A DNA stretch of 57,416 bases from Paludibacter sp. (GCA_028691965.1 JAQUYE010000007.1:1-57416); one strand, 5' to 3'; shown: positions 18,923 through 27,863, counted from the stretch's first letter. Notes: generated from the letters alone by a model not told the origin. Numbers and translations are program-made.

Positions 18923-19879
18923 TTATTTTACTACATTACCCTGTTCGTCGTACACATAGAAACCGCGACCTGTACTAACACCATAATTTCTGGCTCTGTA
19001 CATCCGTAATAATACCGGCGAAGGTTTATATTTTATATTTCCGTATTCGTCGTACAGATTGTTAAGTTGCTTAACGATCTTTTCAATTCCCATATTGTCG
19101 GCTGTACGGAAAACACCAAGGTTGTGACCAAAACCAACTGTAAGTACTTTATCAATGTCTTCTACACTGGCAATACCTTCCATGTAAATCTGACAAGCTT
19201 CGTTCAACTGTGTTAGGAATAAGCGAACACTTACTAATCCGGACGACTCCATCACTGAAACGTATTCATGATTAATCAGTCGCGCAAACTGACTTACCTT
19301 ATTAACGGTTTCCTGAGAAGTGTGCAGACCGTTAACGATTTCCATAATTTGCGAACCGGGGGTATTAATCATAAAATGAACACCAATGCAACGTTCCTGA
19401 TAGGAAAGTTCGGAAGCCAATTCAGTAACCACCACCGTTGAAACATTCGAAGCAATAATTGCATCGGTATCCAGGATCTGTTCAAGGTTCTGGAATACTT
19501 TTTTACGTTGAGCCACCTGACGTTCGCCAGTTTGATTGTCGTAGCGGATTGCTTCAATCACAAAATCACATCCCTGAAAATCATCGTAAACAGTTGTTCC
19601 CTTTACGCGTGCCATAATGGCCTTCTTTTCATTCTGGGTAAGTCCCCAGTTGGCAATGCGCTTATCCAGCTTTTCTTCAATACGTGAATAAGCATTGGCT
19701 ATCTTATCCTCATTAGGCTCAAGGAACACCACTTCCATACCGTTGGATGCAGCAGTAGTGGCAATCTCACTCCCTTCAATACCGCATCCTACCACACCTA
19801 TACGCGAAAACAAGGTCCGTTTCCGGTTCCGCTTGCTTAGTCCGTATCGTTCAATCGGTTCAATAATTGGTTCTGACAT
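18923..19879 (-). CDS. Divergent 3-hydroxyacyl-CoA dehydrogenase family protein
   Basis: 318 residues with the two-domain HAD layout: an N-terminal Rossmann domain with GCGIEG (31-36) and a C-terminal dimerisation domain (from about 205). Ser144-Asn145 (ASNVS), His168 and Glu180 match the catalytic Ser/Asn and His-Glu dyad. Differences from the classic enzyme: a 25-residue basic N-terminal leader, GCGIEG instead of GxGxMG, and ESSGLVSVRLF (211-221) where the family has a PGFxVNR segment. The annotation as 3-hydroxybutyryl-CoA dehydrogenase is therefore plausible but not secure. It sits between pta and ackA, with gaps of 22 and 13 bp. Confidence 0.8.
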   Translation of the reverse strand: MSEPIIEPIERYGLSKRNRKRTLFSRIGVVGCGIEGSEIATTAASNGMEVVFLEPNEDKIANAYSRIEEKLDKRIANWGLTQNEKKAIMARVKGTTVYDDFQGCDFVIEAIRYDNQTGERQVAQRKKVFQNLEQILDTDAIIASNVSTVVVTELASELSYQERCIGVHFMINTPGSQIMEIVNGLHTSQETVNKVSQFARLINHEYVSVMESSGLVSVRLFLTQLNEACQIYMEGIASVEDIDKVLTVGFGHNLGVFRTADNMGIEKIVKQLNNLYDEYGNIKYKPSPVLLRMYRARNYGVSTGRGFYVYDEQGNVVK

Positions 19880-19901
19880 ATACTAATCTGTTTCGTTGTT
19901 G

Positions 19902-20897
19902 TTAAATTGCCTGATTGGCCGTAATGGTAATCATGTTAACGATATCATCCACCGAACATCCGCGGGATAAATCGTTGATAGGAGCAGCCATTCCCTGTAA
20001 TACAGGACCCACTGCCTGTGTGCCCGAAAAGCGTTCCACCATTTTATAGCCGATATTACCTGCCTGCAGATCAGGAAATACCAACACATTAGCCTTGCCT
20101 GCTACCGGACTTCCGGGAGCCTTACTCTGACCTACTTCCGGGACCAATGCAGCATCAGCCTGCAATTCACCATCAATCATCAGAGAAGGATTCATCTCCT
20201 TTGCAATTCGTGTAGCTTCGGTTACCTTATCTACCAATTCATGTTTTGCACTTCCTTTTGATGAAAAACTAAGCATAGCCACCCGGGGTTCAAATCCTGC
20301 CAGTGCCCGGGCAGTTTCAGCACTGGAAAGTGCAATTTCAGCTAATTCTTTGGCGGAGGGACTTGGATTTACTGCACAATCAGCAAATATCAACAAGCCA
20401 TTCTCACCGTACTGAGGTGTAGGAGTAAACATCAGGAAAGCACCTGATACTACTGATATACCCGGTTTGGTTTTTACAATCTGAAAAGCCGGGCGCAACA
20501 CATCTCCCGTTGTATTCTGAGCCCCTGCCAACTCCCCGTCGGCATCTCCGTTCTTAATCATTAAACAGGCCAGATACAAGGGATTGCGCGCCATAACAGC
20601 TGCATCTTCGGGAGTCATCCCTTTCATCTTGCGCAGTTCGTACAGTATTGATGTGTATTGCTCCATGCGTGGATCCGTATCCGGATCTACTATGGTAGCA
20701 TCTTCAATATACTTTAAACCGTTTTCTGCAGCCAATTGTTGGATTTTTTCCCGATTCCCTATAAGAATCAGGTTGGCTGTTTTTTCTTTCAACACTATGT
20801 CTGCGGCTTTGAGGGTGCGTATCTCAGTCCCTTCAGGAAGTACAATCCGTTGAGGATTAGCACTTGCCCTTTCTTTCATCTGATCAAGTAAACTCAT
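19902..20897 (-). CDS. pta: Phosphate acetyltransferase
   Basis: 331 residues from the ATG at 20897 (MSLLDQMKERA); an upstream ATG at 20927 gives an unlikely hydrophobic leader. This is the short Pta form without the DRTGG/CobQ-like N-terminal domains. Key blocks include VLPEGTEIRTLKAADI, LAGAQNTTGDVLRPAFQI, SFSSKGSAKH and the C-terminal GMAAPINDLSRGCSVDDIV. It interconverts acetyl-CoA plus Pi with acetyl phosphate plus CoA. First gene of a leftward operon with a HAD-like protein and ackA, so acetyl phosphate is made and used by products of one transcript. Confidence 0.96.
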   Translation of the reverse strand: MSLLDQMKERASANPQRIVLPEGTEIRTLKAADIVLKEKTANLILIGNREKIQQLAAENGLKYIEDATIVDPDTDPRMEQYTSILYELRKMKGMTPEDAAVMARNPLYLACLMIKNGDADGELAGAQNTTGDVLRPAFQIVKTKPGISVVSGAFLMFTPTPQYGENGLLIFADCAVNPSPSAKELAEIALSSAETARALAGFEPRVAMLSFSSKGSAKHELVDKVTEATRIAKEMNPSLMIDGELQADAALVPEVGQSKAPGSPVAGKANVLVFPDLQAGNIGYKMVERFSGTQAVGPVLQGMAAPINDLSRGCSVDDIVNMITITANQAI

Positions 20898-20984
20898 GGG
20901 TGGAAGTATGAAAAAGTTATATTGCATGCAAAATTACTTCTTTTTCCCGAGTTTTGCAATGTAGAGATTACAAAATAGCAAAAA

Positions 20985-23021
20985 TCACAGCTTCCTACAT
21001 CTGAAACGTAGTAAAAAGTGGATTTCCGTGCGTTTTGTTCCGCTTATTTCTTCGTAGCCACTGCCAATAGTTGTTCTTCCATCAGCATACCTAAGCTGTG
21101 CCAGCTTACACCAAAGCGATAACCATTCGCTGAACTTGTACTGTACCAACAGGTAATAACGACTTCCCTTTCCGGAGAAGGAAGGGGTATAAAATGCATG
21201 TAACACATCCTTTTCGTATATATACATCCGGTTATCGAAGGTGGGGATAGAAAACATACAATAGCGCAGACTTATCTTCAGGGGTAGTTGTGGCAGTTGA
21301 GTTGACAGGTCCTGCCACGCTCCGAGTCCTACAGAACTACTACCTGCATGTTCATATCGGTTTAGTTCTAATGAGCTGCGAAACTGAACAGCTGCAGCTG
21401 AGTAATCACACTGTAGTCGTGCTGAACTTTTTAGTTCCCTATCTGCTACTAACACGGGTAATTGCCCGTTGCGTAAGGATGTATACTGTTGTCGGTGGCG
21501 GGCTTTCAGACTAAGCTGAAGATCCCGATCAGGGGTATAAAGCAGGTAGAGCAGAAAATCATATCCGGTCGATGGTGCATCAATTCCAAACTTCATCCAG
21601 CTAAAGCGATAGCTATCTGCATAAACGGCTAACTTCAAGCGGGCAGCCGGATACACTTCCATACCGAAATAGATCCCCTTTTCATCATTTACTCCCTGGC
21701 GGGCCGAAAAAGAGGAGGCAAACAAGGGTTGAAAGCTTCGGTGGTAGTAGCGCTGAACAAGCGACAGACTTATCCGTGATGCCGGTGAGTAACTAAAGCC
21801 GTTTACGGTACCAACAGCAGGCCATGCAGTGAAAGCTGTTTCGCCGAAAAACCGAATCCCATGAACACTAAATCTATAATGCGTACCTGTTGTTAGCTGG
21901 TTGTAGCCACTGAAGTAAAAATATTTATAGGGCTCCATAAGTGGTTCAATCGATCGACTGAAACGGGTATATACGGCACTTACACCCCATTCGAGCTGAG
22001 GACCTGCATAACAGAGATTGATACCGGCTGTATGCTGTGTTAACTGATTTTGCTTTTGTAGTTCCGTTTCTGTACGGTGGAGGCCGGTTTGATACAGACT
22101 TCTGATTATACCATCCCCGACGGTGGCATCGGGACGACGGTGTGAGTAAAACGAATGTATTCTAAACTTTCGCAGCTGAAAGGTGGCTGCAATTCCCCTG
22201 AAATACTGGTATTCATTAGTAGAAGCAGCCCGTTTAAATCCGTTATCCAGTGTAACAACGTTGGTAGTCTGCAGTGATTTACTACGGTAGAAACCCTGTC
22301 TGATTACCAATCCTTGTCCGAAGCCTGCTGTAAAGTCCCCGATTATCAGATTCTTTATCCATCCCGGCGACCGGTATTGAAAGGAAGCCGACATAAAATC
22401 GAATCCCTTATTCCACCAACGCTCTCCGGGATCCTTCTCGGCAGTGATAGCCAGGCGTATGCGATCGCGGTAGTCAAACCGGTACTTCATACTACTATGC
22501 AATGGATCACCTGCGTAAACAGGGTAAGATGCAGTGCCGGACTGATACCCCCGCCTGGTTTCCGGAATCAGATCAGTCCGAAGATAAAGATCGTGGCGTC
22601 CGTACTTTTTAACTTCCCACCATCGTAAAGGTGTTGATTCCACTTTCGGGGTGCCAAGACTGACAAACGGCAGCATACGTCGGATATCGGTCATATCCAG
22701 TCCCTCGACGAGCTGTAATTCGTACAGACTGGTAAACGCGCCGAAGGTATAGCGATGATAGAGTATATTTTCAACTTGCAAATCGGTAAGAAAAGGTAAA
22801 CGGATAAGCTGTTCTCTGTCGGCCGAATTCAATTCAAGTGGTTGCGCAGCCAATGCCATTAGTTCTTCGAAAAAGCTTTCTGCATCGGGCACTTCCTCCT
22901 GCTCAGCGGCATACTGCTCCAGTAGGGTGGCAATAAACTGTTCGATAGCTCCCATCTCCGCCTCCTGGCCGGTACAAACAAGGCAGTACCCAAGAAAAAG
23001 AATTAACAAGAAAAGTTTCAT
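20985..23021 (-). CDS. Helix-hairpin-helix protein with predicted outer-membrane barrel C-terminus
   Basis: 678 residues from the ATG at 23021, chosen because it begins directly with a signal peptide (MKLFLLILFLGYCLVCTGQ); a longer start at 23054 overlaps the upstream gene's end region. An acidic stretch (about 20-60) is followed by a ComEA-type HhH domain: ELNSADREQLIRLPFLTDLQ, then a second hairpin ending in RRMLPFVS. The remaining 530 or so residues are Tyr/Arg-rich with alternating short strands (RHDLYLRTDL, FRIHSFYSHRR, YYLLVQYKFSEWLSLWCKLA), as in surface barrels. I do not know a function. A PorV-like barrel gene lies immediately upstream. Confidence 0.8.
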   Translation of the reverse strand: MKLFLLILFLGYCLVCTGQEAEMGAIEQFIATLLEQYAAEQEEVPDAESFFEELMALAAQPLELNSADREQLIRLPFLTDLQVENILYHRYTFGAFTSLYELQLVEGLDMTDIRRMLPFVSLGTPKVESTPLRWWEVKKYGRHDLYLRTDLIPETRRGYQSGTASYPVYAGDPLHSSMKYRFDYRDRIRLAITAEKDPGERWWNKGFDFMSASFQYRSPGWIKNLIIGDFTAGFGQGLVIRQGFYRSKSLQTTNVVTLDNGFKRAASTNEYQYFRGIAATFQLRKFRIHSFYSHRRPDATVGDGIIRSLYQTGLHRTETELQKQNQLTQHTAGINLCYAGPQLEWGVSAVYTRFSRSIEPLMEPYKYFYFSGYNQLTTGTHYRFSVHGIRFFGETAFTAWPAVGTVNGFSYSPASRISLSLVQRYYHRSFQPLFASSFSARQGVNDEKGIYFGMEVYPAARLKLAVYADSYRFSWMKFGIDAPSTGYDFLLYLLYTPDRDLQLSLKARHRQQYTSLRNGQLPVLVADRELKSSARLQCDYSAAAVQFRSSLELNRYEHAGSSSVGLGAWQDLSTQLPQLPLKISLRYCMFSIPTFDNRMYIYEKDVLHAFYTPSFSGKGSRYYLLVQYKFSEWLSLWCKLAQLRYADGRTTIGSGYEEISGTKRTEIHFLLRFRCRKL

Positions 23022-23069
23022 AGTGTTTTTTTCATCAACAAGACCAACAGGCAATGCCCGGCTTTCGGA

Positions 23070-23885
23070 TTAATTTATCTGATAACTTACTCCCCCGGCA
23101 ATCGTCAACCCGAGTAAGGGATGCAGACCGGTAGTCAGATCAAACTGCATCTTCCTGTAACGAAAGCCGGCACCCAGGCCCGGCACAAAAAATCCGGAGT
23201 ACTGAACCCCTACCTGTATCAAGATGGAACTGAACCAGGAACAGTCGATAGCTGTCCCCCACCGCAGCTTGTTACTAATCTCCTGATCGGCCTGCAACCG
23301 CCAGTCAACCGCATCGGAAATCCGGAGTTTAAGTCCCATGCTGTACACAGAAGGCAGACTACGGACATCTGTTTCGTACTTTATTTGCACCAGGTAAGGA
23401 TTGATAACCGTCACAGCCAGTAAGAGATTCGGGGTTAGAGGTACACACAGACCGATCTGGGGATAAAAGGACGAATAATAGGCATCCGATTCAACGGCAT
23501 AGCGGGTATCAAAAATAAACTGAAGTCCAAGACTGAACTTCCCTCCAAAATCACGTGCAAAGCCCAGTCCCGTAAGGATCTCATGATACGCACTGAAGCC
23601 CGAATAACGCAGATCTATTGAACTGGTAAAATGACTGAAAGGATACGAAAAACGTAAACCTTTTGAAGCTAATTCTGTTATATCATAGCGACGTTCATAT
23701 TCTGCATACAGGAGCGGATTTTCAAATCCTGCCGCTAAGGCCGGATTCTGAAAAAGTCCTTGCCGACGGTTATCGGTAGCAGAAGTGCCCGCAAGAGACA
23801 GGGGGTGTGTCAACGAAAACCAGCTTTGAGCTGACAAGGGGGCAACTGATCCCAGCAGGATCATAATCAGATACAATGTTCTCAT
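23070..23885 (-). CDS. PorV/PorQ-like outer-membrane barrel protein
   Basis: 271 residues with a signal peptide (1-19, ending LSAQ). The mature N-terminus SLAGTSATDNRRQGLFQNPALAAG resembles the start of PorV/PorQ and UPF0164 (FadL-like) barrels, with the NPA motif typical of them. The rest is alternating beta segments ending in GVSYQIN, an aromatic-poor but strand-like C-terminus. PorV/PorQ-type proteins shuttle T9SS cargo from the translocon to the attachment complex; whether this one does so is inference. It is 48 bp upstream of the HhH-barrel gene and probably forms an operon with it. Confidence 0.72.
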   Translation of the reverse strand: MRTLYLIMILLGSVAPLSAQSWFSLTHPLSLAGTSATDNRRQGLFQNPALAAGFENPLLYAEYERRYDITELASKGLRFSYPFSHFTSSIDLRYSGFSAYHEILTGLGFARDFGGKFSLGLQFIFDTRYAVESDAYYSSFYPQIGLCVPLTPNLLLAVTVINPYLVQIKYETDVRSLPSVYSMGLKLRISDAVDWRLQADQEISNKLRWGTAIDCSWFSSILIQVGVQYSGFFVPGLGAGFRYRKMQFDLTTGLHPLLGLTIAGGVSYQIN

Positions 23886-23971
23886 ACTAATCAGGTAAGG
23901 TTTAGCGTTATTGCACCAGAAACAGTACGGATTAAACTAAAGTTCAGAGAAAAGAGATTCAATACTTCAAT

Positions 23972-24003
23972 TTTGGTGAATTGATACAAAATATATACTT
24001 TTG
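23972..24003 (+). promoter_or_regulatory. Bacteroidota promoter of the DUF4294 gene
   Basis: TTTG at 23972-23975, a 20-bp spacer, and TACTTTTG at 23996-24003: a full match to TTTG-N19-21-TAnnTTTG. The chosen ATG at 24011 starts only 7 bp after the -7 box, implying a very short or absent 5' leader. Confidence 0.8.
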
Positions 24004-24010
24004 CACGACA

Positions 24011-24622
24011 ATGAAAGCTGTTAGGTACATACTTATCACACTGATACTGATAGCAGGAATCCATCCTGACCTGTCGGCATCTGCTCTGCCGGCCAACGAC
24101 GAAGGAAAGGGTGGTAAAGTGGCGATGTTGGTCGACGGCACCGACACTACCTACTATGTCTTTTTACGGGATATCTATATCTATCCAAAACTTGTTTTTA
24201 AAAACAAAAAGCAGGAAAAGTTCTACTGGCGTACTGTGAGGGATGTGAAAAAAGCATTGCCTTATGCTAAGATAGTAAGTAGTGAATTGGTAAAGGTTAA
24301 TACCTTGCTTACTACTTTTGAAAAAGAAAAAGACCGTAAACAGTACCTGGCGAAATATGAAAAGGAGATTTTCAAGCGTTACGAAAAAGATCTGCGTAAG
24401 TTGTCGATCAATCAGGGAAGATTACTCCTCAAACTGATTGACAGAGAAACAAATGCTACCTCCTATGATTTAATCAAAAATTACAGGGGTAATGTATCTG
24501 CCTTTTTCTGGCAGGGAATGGCCCAATTGTTTGGTTCCAACCTGAAATCGGAATACGATGCTCAGGGAAATGACCGAATTGTGGAACGGGTTATATTACT
24601 TGTAGAGGCCGGACAACTTTAA
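24011..24622 (+). CDS. DUF4294 family secreted protein
   Basis: 203 residues from the ATG at 24011; the upstream in-frame ATG at 23981 lies between the -33 and -7 boxes and cannot be on the transcript. A signal peptide ends near LSASA. The body carries the DUF4294 pattern seen across Bacteroidota: YIYPKLVFKNKKQEKFYWR, VKKALPYAKI, KDLRKLSINQGRLLLKLIDRE and the AFFWQGMAQLFG block. Mostly helical and highly charged; no catalytic motif recognised. Followed after 9 bp by the 5-FTHF cyclo-ligase, likely co-transcribed. Confidence 0.85.
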   Translation: MKAVRYILITLILIAGIHPDLSASALPANDEGKGGKVAMLVDGTDTTYYVFLRDIYIYPKLVFKNKKQEKFYWRTVRDVKKALPYAKIVSSELVKVNTLLTTFEKEKDRKQYLAKYEKEIFKRYEKDLRKLSINQGRLLLKLIDRETNATSYDLIKNYRGNVSAFFWQGMAQLFGSNLKSEYDAQGNDRIVERVILLVEAGQL

Positions 24623-24631
24623 TCCCTTTCT

Positions 24632-25195
24632 ATGTTCCACTACCACCCTACAGCAACTGAAAAAGCACGTATAAGGGCACTCATAAAAGAACGGAAGAAA
24701 AGCATCTCACAGGAAGAAAAAACCCGGCAGGCTGAACGCGTGTTTAAGGCTATTGAAGCTATGCCCGTATTCAAAACAGCTAACAGTATTTTCCTGTACT
24801 GGTCGTTGCCCGACGAACTACCCACTCACGACTTTATAATACGCTGGAGCAGTACAAAAACGATTTTGCTTCCGGTGGTTGACGGCGACAAGCTGTTACT
24901 GAGAGTGTTTAACGGAAAAGATCAGCTGAGCCCGGGAACATTGAACATCATGGAGCCAACTTCCACACAGCCTCCCATAATTTCACCCGATCTTATACTG
25001 GCACCCGGTATTGCTTTTGATAAATCACGAAGGCGTATTGGTCGCGGAGGAGGCTATTACGACCGCTACCTGCAACACAACAGCATTCCCGTTTGGGGGG
25101 TCGGTTTCGACTTTCAACTGTTCGACGAAATCCCCGCTGAAGCCTTTGATATACGTATGGATAAAGTAATTACCCCCGATCTGATTGTGGAGTAA
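24632..25195 (+). CDS. 5-formyltetrahydrofolate cyclo-ligase
   Basis: 187 residues, typical length. An N-terminal basic helix (KARIRALIKERKKSI) and the diagnostic loop GRGGGYYDRYL (137-147) are present, together with LILAPGIAFDKSRRR. The enzyme uses ATP to convert 5-formyl-THF to 5,10-methenyl-THF, returning the stored folate to one-carbon metabolism. It follows the DUF4294 gene. Its last 26 bp overlap the end of the unknown gene on the opposite strand. Confidence 0.93.
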   Translation: MFHYHPTATEKARIRALIKERKKSISQEEKTRQAERVFKAIEAMPVFKTANSIFLYWSLPDELPTHDFIIRWSSTKTILLPVVDGDKLLLRVFNGKDQLSPGTLNIMEPTSTQPPIISPDLILAPGIAFDKSRRRIGRGGGYYDRYLQHNSIPVWGVGFDFQLFDEIPAEAFDIRMDKVITPDLIVE

Positions 25196-25886
25196 GCAGC
25201 TTTTCACCTTTCCGGTAATAATAGATCACACCGTATTCCTTACACCGTACCAGTCGCTCGTAAGGAGCCAGCTCCCTGAAATGTTCTTCAATTTCGTTCC
25301 ACAGCTGTACGATTATTTCGTCGCCCTGTTTGCGTAAAATAACCATCTCCTCCCAGTTTCGGTTAGTAGTCTGCTGGTAGATCTTTTGGGTCGACTTATA
25401 CTCCCGGAACACATCGTAGTGAACTTTCACCTTGGCAATAGTGGGATTATAAATCGGCATGCCCCCGTTACGAACCCGTTCTTCTTCTCCTTCAATAACA
25501 TTTTTCCCCCACTCGAGAACTGCCTGTTCGGTGCTTAAATCGGGAACAGTATTTGAGTCGACATCCAGGTGATACAATCGTTTATGTTCCTTTTTAATTT
25601 CCCCGCGGATAACCGACATGTTGAATACCTGAAGGAAATGTGAGATATACATCCTTACCTTGTAGATCATCTGCTGGTAATGTTTATTGGCCTTTACCTG
25701 ATTTTCGAGCGATTGAAGGTACATCCGTTGATGCTGTTCAAACACAGTCAGGTAATTTTTGGCTTCCAGCACAGTTTTAAAAGAGATGATGTGTCGACTA
25801 TATCCCTGTCGTTCTTCCATGGTAATGGCAGTACGTAATGCCCTTAATCGGGCCTGATCGGTATTAGGTAACCTTCGGTATGGCAT
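25170..25886 (-). CDS. Conserved-looking hypothetical protein, mostly helical
   Basis: 238 residues; not recognised. No signal peptide or transmembrane helix, so predicted cytoplasmic. The first 110 residues read as long amphipathic helices (AKNYLTVFEQHQRMYLQSLENQVKANKHYQQ has heptad-like spacing). A middle region is acidic (VLEWGKNVIEGEEER), and the C-terminus is rich in charged and aromatic residues. Codon use resembles its neighbours. It overlaps the cyclo-ligase 3' end by 26 bp and lies 4 bp after the prenyl synthetase stop, so it is probably the last gene of the ddl / prenyl synthetase transcription unit. Confidence 0.75.
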   Translation of the reverse strand: MPYRRLPNTDQARLRALRTAITMEERQGYSRHIISFKTVLEAKNYLTVFEQHQRMYLQSLENQVKANKHYQQMIYKVRMYISHFLQVFNMSVIRGEIKKEHKRLYHLDVDSNTVPDLSTEQAVLEWGKNVIEGEEERVRNGGMPIYNPTIAKVKVHYDVFREYKSTQKIYQQTTNRNWEEMVILRKQGDEIIVQLWNEIEEHFRELAPYERLVRCKEYGVIYYYRKGEKLLTPQSDRG

Positions 25887-25890
25887 GGCA

Positions 25891-26871
25891 TTAATCTTTT
25901 CGGTTCATAAGATTTCTTGCAAGTTGATTCAGTACTTCTTTACGACTATTCTCCACCTTAACGAGGTCCAGGTGACTGAGGGCCCGCTTATAATAAACAT
26001 CCATCGCGTCTTCGGCTATTTTACGTACACCGAGCTTATCATAGATGGCCGTAACCTGACGGATTTTATCCTGCGAACCGGAAACAGATCCGTTCAATAG
26101 ATCAGCAAGCTGCCGGGCAGTTGCTCCTTCCGCCAGCCGGATAGCCTGAAGCAGCAGATAGGTCTTCTTATTAGAAAGGATATCTCCCCCAATTTTTTTC
26201 CCGAAGGTTTTTTCATCTCCATACACATCCAGAATGTCGTCCATCAGCTGAAAAGCAATTCCGATCTGCTCACCAAACGCATATAAATTGTCGGCATCCT
26301 CCTGATCAGCCCCACCAGTTAAAGCACCCGTCTTAAGCGCACAGCCTAATAAAACTGCTGTTTTAAGCCTTATCATTTCAAGGTATTCGTCGGTACTCAC
26401 ATCATCCCGTAGCTCAAACTCCATATCGTATTGTTGTCCCTCGCAAATCTCAACAGCTGTACGTGAAAACAGGTTCAGGACTGGTTTTAAAACCGGTGCT
26501 GGGGCTTCCGATATCAGAATGTAAGCCGCTATTTGCATTACATCGCCCGATAAAATAGCCGTATTGTCGTTCCATTTAAGGTGAACTGTAGGCTTACCCC
26601 TACGAAGGGTGGCCTTGTCCATTATATCATCGTGAAGCAGGGTAAAGTTATGAAACACCTCTATGGCCAGCGCCGGACGAATGGCTTTATCAAGTTCATC
26701 CGTATATAAATTACAGGCCATAAGCGTAAGAGCCGGACGCACACGTTTTCCACCTAAACTGAGGGTATAAGCTATCGGAGCATACAATCCCTGTGGTTCT
26801 TTTTCCCAGTTGAGCTGTTCGAGGGATGAATTTACGAGAAGATGGATGTCTTCAACTGTTTTCATAATCAA
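25891..26871 (-). CDS. Polyprenyl synthetase (trans-isoprenyl diphosphate synthase)
   Basis: 326 residues. Both Asp-rich motifs are present: FARM DDIMD (81-85, followed by KATLRRGKPTVH) and SARM DDILD (211-215, in QLMDDILDVYGDE). GGKRVRP (40-46) binds diphosphate. It condenses IPP with an allylic diphosphate using Mg2+. Chain length is uncertain: the residues four and five before FARM are Phe76-Thr77, a pattern often seen in short- to medium-chain enzymes, but I would not fix the product from this. It lies 1 bp after ddl in the same operon. In-frame ATGs at 26871 and 26865 are both possible starts. Confidence 0.92.
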   Translation of the reverse strand: MIMKTVEDIHLLVNSSLEQLNWEKEPQGLYAPIAYTLSLGGKRVRPALTLMACNLYTDELDKAIRPALAIEVFHNFTLLHDDIMDKATLRRGKPTVHLKWNDNTAILSGDVMQIAAYILISEAPAPVLKPVLNLFSRTAVEICEGQQYDMEFELRDDVSTDEYLEMIRLKTAVLLGCALKTGALTGGADQEDADNLYAFGEQIGIAFQLMDDILDVYGDEKTFGKKIGGDILSNKKTYLLLQAIRLAEGATARQLADLLNGSVSGSQDKIRQVTAIYDKLGVRKIAEDAMDVYYKRALSHLDLVKVENSRKEVLNQLARNLMNRKD

Positions 26872-26872
26872 T

Positions 26873-27856
26873 TTATTTACGGTTTAACTCCTGTTCGATT
26901 ATTTCTGTTAACACCTCACTGATTGAAAGACCTGCAGCAGCAATTTGCTGTGGAATAAAACTGGTTTCAGTCATCCCCGGAGTGGTATTAACTTCCAGCA
27001 AATGAATTACCTCCCCTTCAGAAACAATATAATCGACACGTACAATTCCCTTGCAGGCTAAAATATCGTAGATGGCAGCTGTAAGCTGTTGAACACGCTT
27101 TGTAAGCTCATCACTGATACGGGCCGGAGTAATTTCCTCCACCTGGCCCTTGTACTTCGCATCAAAATCAAAGAACTCGTTGTGAGGAACTACTTCCGTC
27201 ACCGGAAAGACAACTGTCTTTTCGGTAGTTTTATACATGCCACACGTTAACTCTGTACCCTGCATAAACGCTTCTATCATCACTTCCTCACCTTCAGCAA
27301 AGGCATTATCGATGGCAGTAGCAAGTGCTTCAGGAGCTTTGACCTTCGTAACACCAAAACTGCTTCCTCCTACATTTGGCTTAACAAAACAAGGATATCC
27401 AACTGCTGATGCCACTTCCTCCGGACTGATCGTTTGTCCCCTGCGGAGCAACACCGATTCGGAAACCTTCACGCCAAAACCTTTCAGGTATTGATTGCAG
27501 GTAAACTTATTAAAGGTGAGGGCCGAGCTAAGTACATCGCAGGAAGAGTATGGAATTCCGAGTAACTCGAAATAGCCCTGAAGGATACCGTTCTCACCCG
27601 GAGTTCCATGGATGGTTATATAGGCAAAGTCAAACCGGATTTTTTCGCCCTTCAACAGGATACTAAAATCATTTTTATCCACAGGCACCGCTTCGTGGTC
27701 GGGCATTTCCAACTGCCAGCGCTTGCCCCGGATAGTTAGTATATACAACTCATAACGGTTCTTGTCAATAAAAGAATACAGTCCGGCTGCACTCTTAAGT
27801 GATACTATTACTTCCGACGAATCTCCACCGGCTACGATAGCCACATTCTTCTTCAT
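26873..27856 (-). CDS. ddl: D-alanine--D-alanine ligase
   Basis: 327 residues, an ATP-grasp enzyme of normal Ddl length. VAGGDSSEVIVSLKSA at the N-terminus, HGTPGENGILQGYFELLGIPYSS, CFVKPNVGGSSFGVTKV and the C-terminal LEVNTTPGMTETSFIPQQ are diagnostic. It makes the D-Ala-D-Ala dipeptide for peptidoglycan precursors in the cytoplasm. It follows rluD by 7 bp and precedes the prenyl synthetase by 1 bp, grouping wall-precursor and lipid-carrier functions in one leftward operon. Confidence 0.96.
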   Translation of the reverse strand: MKKNVAIVAGGDSSEVIVSLKSAAGLYSFIDKNRYELYILTIRGKRWQLEMPDHEAVPVDKNDFSILLKGEKIRFDFAYITIHGTPGENGILQGYFELLGIPYSSCDVLSSALTFNKFTCNQYLKGFGVKVSESVLLRRGQTISPEEVASAVGYPCFVKPNVGGSSFGVTKVKAPEALATAIDNAFAEGEEVMIEAFMQGTELTCGMYKTTEKTVVFPVTEVVPHNEFFDFDAKYKGQVEEITPARISDELTKRVQQLTAAIYDILACKGIVRVDYIVSEGEVIHLLEVNTTPGMTETSFIPQQIAAAGLSISEVLTEIIEQELNRK

Positions 27857-27863
27857 TCTCGTG

